Shown: in pieces, positions 24,523 to 26,486 of the stretch
Numbering within the stretch: position 1 is the stretch's first letter
Layout: each line of letters begins with the position of its first letter
DNA from: JBHHXR01 sp046757205
GTDB taxonomy: Bacteria > Pseudomonadota > Alphaproteobacteria > Rhodobacterales > Rhodobacteraceae
Direction: 5' to 3'
DNA length: 26,486 nt
Assembly: GCA_046757205.1 (NCBI GenBank)
Contig: JBHHXR010000014.1
Coordinates: 1-26,486, forward strand
Program-made: the position numbers and the translations under genes
The notes under the pieces: generated by a model
What the model saw: the letters and a program-made list of their open reading frames with translations, nothing else
Told to the model about the DNA's origin: nothing
Databases searched by the model: none

Positions 24523-25280
24523 CCTGGCTTCTGGCACTGCTGTTGCTTGTTGCCGCTCCGGTTTCGGCCCGCGAAACCGTGGTCGCCGGTATCAGCCAGA
24601 ACCGGATCTCCATTACCGCCAATTTCGATGGGTCCGAGATCTTGATCTTCGGCGCCGTCAAGAGGGAAGCACCCGTTCCCGAAACGGCGAAACCCCTGGA
24701 TGTCCTGATCGAAGTCACCGGGCCGTCCAAGCCCGTCATCGTGCGGCGCAAAGAGCGCAAACTGGGAATATGGGTTAACGCCATCTCCGTTAAGGTCGAC
24801 CTCGCGCCTAGTTACTATGCGCTGGCCAGTTCCGGGCCGTTGAACGAAGTCATCAGCGAAACGAACCGGCAGCGCTACAAGATCGGTCTCGACAAGGCGA
24901 TCAGGCTGGTCGGCGAAGCGCGCGCCGGGGTTATCCCGCGGGATTTCTCGGATGCCCTGGTCCGGTTGCGGGAGCGTGACGGGCTGTATTCCGAGGTTAA
25001 GGCCAAGGTGGATATTTCCGAAGAAACGCTGTTTCGGACGAGCATCAAGCTGCCTTCGAATCTTGTCGAAGGCGACTACAAGGCGCGGCTCTTCATACTT
25101 CGGGGAAAACAGGTCATCGACGTCCGCGCAACCGACATCGCGGTCCGGAAGGTCGGTCTGGAACGGTTCATCTACTCGTTGGCTCATGAACGTCCGCTGG
25201 CGTACGGCTTGCTGTCGCTTGCGGTGGCGTTGATTGCCGGATACGGCGCGTCCGAGGCTTTCCGGCTGTTGCGTCGCTGA
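24519..25280 (+). CDS. TIGR02186 family envelope protein, TSUP partner
   Basis: This 253-residue protein of unknown function matches what I recall of the TIGR02186 family, found next to TSUP transporters in alphaproteobacteria. It has an N-terminal signal peptide (LTWLLALLLLVAAPVSA, then RETVVAG). A periplasmic beta-rich region of about 200 residues follows, with FDGSEILIFGAVKRE, VTGPSKPVIVRRKERKLGIW and SIKLPSNLVEGDYKARLFI. A single C-terminal helix (LAYGLLSLAVALIAGYGASE) and a short basic tail end it. It is therefore probably anchored in the inner membrane facing the periplasm. The best start is TTG at 24519, because GGGAGGG lies 5 nt upstream and the signal peptide follows at once. Earlier codons in this frame only read the TSUP gene. 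No catalytic motif is recognised. Confidence 0.85.
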   Translation: MTWLLALLLLVAAPVSARETVVAGISQNRISITANFDGSEILIFGAVKREAPVPETAKPLDVLIEVTGPSKPVIVRRKERKLGIWVNAISVKVDLAPSYYALASSGPLNEVISETNRQRYKIGLDKAIRLVGEARAGVIPRDFSDALVRLRERDGLYSEVKAKVDISEETLFRTSIKLPSNLVEGDYKARLFILRGKQVIDVRATDIAVRKVGLERFIYSLAHERPLAYGLLSLAVALIAGYGASEAFRLLRR

Positions 25281-25293
25281 CGGCTCTTCATAC

Positions 25294-25354
25294 TCTGGCG
25301 GGTGCCGGGCGGCTGCTGTAGACCTCACGAAGGAGCGCCAGCCTCTCCGCCAGA
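25294..25354 (+). promoter_or_regulatory. Structured leader upstream of the ureohydrolase gene
   Basis: TCTGGCGG (25294-25301) and CCGCCAGA (25347-25354) are perfect 8-bp complements. They enclose a second nested pair, GGCTG (25311-25315) with CAGCC (25339-25343). The element fills most of the 101-nt gap and ends 27 nt before the speB ATG. AAAACTT follows it on the plus strand, so it is not a plus-strand intrinsic terminator. It may be a regulatory leader, or structure at the end of the upstream transcript; it matches no riboswitch I can name. Confidence 0.35.
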
Positions 25355-25381
25355 AAAACTTCCCCGGTAGGTGCCGAGACG

Positions 25382-26350
25382 ATGTCAGACGAATATTTCC
25401 AGCCGGTATCCGGTTTCGACCTGCCGCGTTTTGCCGGCATTCCGACCTTCATGCGTCTGCCGCATGTAACATTCGACAACCCCAGGATAGCGGAAGTCGA
25501 ACTCGGCCTGATCGGCATTCCCTGGGACGCGGGGACGACCAACCGGCCCGGCCCGCGCCACGGCCCCCGGCAATTGCGCGACTATTCCACGATGATCCGG
25601 CGAATAAACCCGGCCAGCGGCATTGACCCTTTTTCGCTCGTCAATTGCGCCGATCTGGGCGATGTCGGCCCGAACCCGGCCGATATCGGCGACAGCATGG
25701 AGCGCATCACCCGGTTCCTCGAAAGCGTGCGGAAGGCCGCAATCACGCCGATGATCGCCGGTGGCGATCATTTGTGCTCGCTTCCGGTGCTGCGGGCGCT
25801 GGCTGACGGCGGCCCGCTCGGCATGGTCCATTTCGACGCCCACACCGACCTTTTCGAGAGCTATTTCGGCGGCTTCAAATACACCCACGGCACGCCGTTC
25901 CGGCGCGCCGTCGAGGAGGGGCTGCTCGATCCCACCCGGGTCGTGCAGATCGGCGTGCGCGGCACGATGTACGACGGCGAGGATCTGGAGTTCGGTCGCG
26001 CCAACGGCGTCACGATCATCGCGATCGAGGAGTTTTTCGAGCGCGGCGTCGCCGATGTCATGGCCCAGGCCCGGCAGGTTGTCGGCGACGCGCCGGCATA
26101 TTGCAGTTTCGACATCGATTTCATCGATCCGGCCTACGCCCCCGGAACCGGAACGCCCGAGATCGGCGGCCCGACATCCTTTCAGGCGCAGCAGGTTGTC
26201 CGGGCGCTCGACGGCATGAATATCGTGGGTGCCGATCTGGTCGAAGTGTCGCCGCCTTTCGATCCCTCCGGCGGCACCGCGTGGCTGGGCGTGTCGATCA
26301 TGTTCGAACTGATGTGCGTGCTCGCGCGTGCGATTGCCGCGCGGCGCTAG
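25382..26350 (+). CDS. speB: Agmatinase/guanidinobutyrase-family ureohydrolase
   Basis: This is a 322-residue Mn-dependent enzyme of the arginase superfamily that releases urea from a guanidino compound. All metal ligands are present: H130 in AGGDH, D152/H154/D156 in FDAHTD, and D244/D246 in SFDIDFIDPAYAPGTGTPE. The N-terminus (FDLPRFAGIPTFMRLPHV) and the segment THGTPFRRAVEEGLLDPTRV resemble, from memory, guanidinobutyrase of Pseudomonas as well as agmatinases. The substrate could be agmatine, 4-guanidinobutyrate or another guanidine; the symbol is the usual family label. The ATG at 25382 has TAGGTG and GAG elements upstream. It has its own structured leader and is followed by two hairpins, so it is probably a single-gene unit. 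Confidence 0.9.
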   Translation: MSDEYFQPVSGFDLPRFAGIPTFMRLPHVTFDNPRIAEVELGLIGIPWDAGTTNRPGPRHGPRQLRDYSTMIRRINPASGIDPFSLVNCADLGDVGPNPADIGDSMERITRFLESVRKAAITPMIAGGDHLCSLPVLRALADGGPLGMVHFDAHTDLFESYFGGFKYTHGTPFRRAVEEGLLDPTRVVQIGVRGTMYDGEDLEFGRANGVTIIAIEEFFERGVADVMAQARQVVGDAPAYCSFDIDFIDPAYAPGTGTPEIGGPTSFQAQQVVRALDGMNIVGADLVEVSPPFDPSGGTAWLGVSIMFELMCVLARAIAARR

Positions 26351-26389
26351 AACATGATGAGTTCACGTGGAAACATATCCGGTTATCCC

Positions 26390-26413
26390 GCCCGGGTCGC
26401 TTGCGGCCCGGGC
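26390..26413 (+). terminator. Strong hairpin after the ureohydrolase gene
   Basis: GCCCGGG and CCCGGGC pair perfectly, and the stem continues through a U-G and two more pairs to a CUUG-type tetraloop. This gives about ten pairs in 24 nt, 40 nt after the stop codon. No T-run follows, so it may be a Rho-assisted terminator or a 3'-end stabiliser. Confidence 0.45.
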
Positions 26414-26430
26414 TGCGCCTGCCTGCCCCT

Positions 26431-26457
26431 TGGGCCGGGCGCATTCGCGCCCGCCCA
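26431..26457. terminator. Second strong hairpin near the right edge
   Basis: CGGGCGC, an ATTC loop and GCGCCCG form a 7-bp stem, extended by TGGG/CCCA across a single bulged C. It lies 17 nt after the first hairpin and also lacks a T-run. It might serve a converging gene beyond the right edge. Nothing else is recognisable in 26351-26486. Confidence 0.4.
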
Positions 26458-26486
26458 GTCAGGCGCCGCCCTGTGGTTGGCGCGGT

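Noticed and set aside
25319..25335. An ACGA loop in the speB leader suggesting a guanidine-II (mini-ykkC) riboswitch
   Set aside because: That class needs two similar hairpins with ACGR loops. Only one is seen, with a three-pair stem, and a second ACGA nearby has no pairing flanks.
26359..26374. A CACGTG-centred site resembling parS
   Set aside because: The core matches, but the flanks are shifted by one base, and I count only about 11 of 16 positions agreeing with the parS consensus I recall. No parAB genes are near.

Overview
The window is GC-rich, gene-dense bacterial chromosome and most likely comes from an alphaproteobacterium of the Rhodobacterales/Rhodobacteraceae. This rests on recognisable family sequences and on gene order as I remember it, not on a search. 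The supporting items are the block glnD-murJ-rhomboid-trpS-usp-NifU-tsaB-rimI, the divergent rsmI/lppC pair with yraN and gshB, the paired TSUP transporter and TIGR02186 protein, and a possible Irr-type iron box. I saw no rRNA, tRNA, CRISPR array, insertion sequence, prophage or obvious transferred island. Nearly all of the sequence is coding, with many 1-17 nt overlaps, and no gap reaches 300 bases.

Layout. (1) Positions 1-2543, minus strand: uraH-xdhA-xdhB (xdhB runs off the left edge), a purine/urate catabolic operon. A candidate promoter and operator lie at 2623-2652, next to a candidate terminator for the following gene. (2) 2809-3981, minus: a secreted MltB-type lytic transglycosylase with a C-terminal peptidoglycan-binding domain. 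(3) 4237-5799, plus: a ComM/YifB AAA ATPase, convergent with (4) the minus-strand run rsmI-yraN-gshB-alpha/beta hydrolase (8990 down to 5827). (5) 9041-14572, plus: lppC (LpoA-like lipoprotein), glnD (PII uridylyltransferase) and murJ (lipid II flippase), tightly coupled. murJ is tail-to-tail with (6) a minus-strand rhomboid-family protein that appears to lack both catalytic residues. (7) 15346-18659, plus: trpS, a universal stress protein, a NifU-family Fe-S protein, tsaB and rimI. (8) 18831-23483, plus: a four-gene BMP-family ABC importer, probably for purine nucleosides or nucleobases. (9) 23605-25280, plus: a TSUP/TauE-like transporter overlapping a TIGR02186 envelope protein. (10) 25382-26350, plus: an agmatinase/guanidinobutyrase-family ureohydrolase followed by two strong hairpins.

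How the genes fit together. The two ends of the window share a nitrogen theme. The BMP importer could supply purines to xanthine dehydrogenase and HIU hydrolase, the ureohydrolase releases urea from guanidino compounds, and GlnD reports nitrogen status to PII. The middle is mostly conserved housekeeping: envelope growth (LppC, MurJ, lytic transglycosylase), translation (TrpS, RsmI, TsaB, RimI), Fe-S delivery and glutathione synthesis.

I did not find a clearly new multi-gene system. The best leads are the inverted repeat matching an Irr iron box before the NifU gene, the apparently inactive rhomboid, the operator-like repeat before uraH-xdhAB, the structured leader before the ureohydrolase, and the functionally uncharacterised TSUP/TIGR02186 pair.
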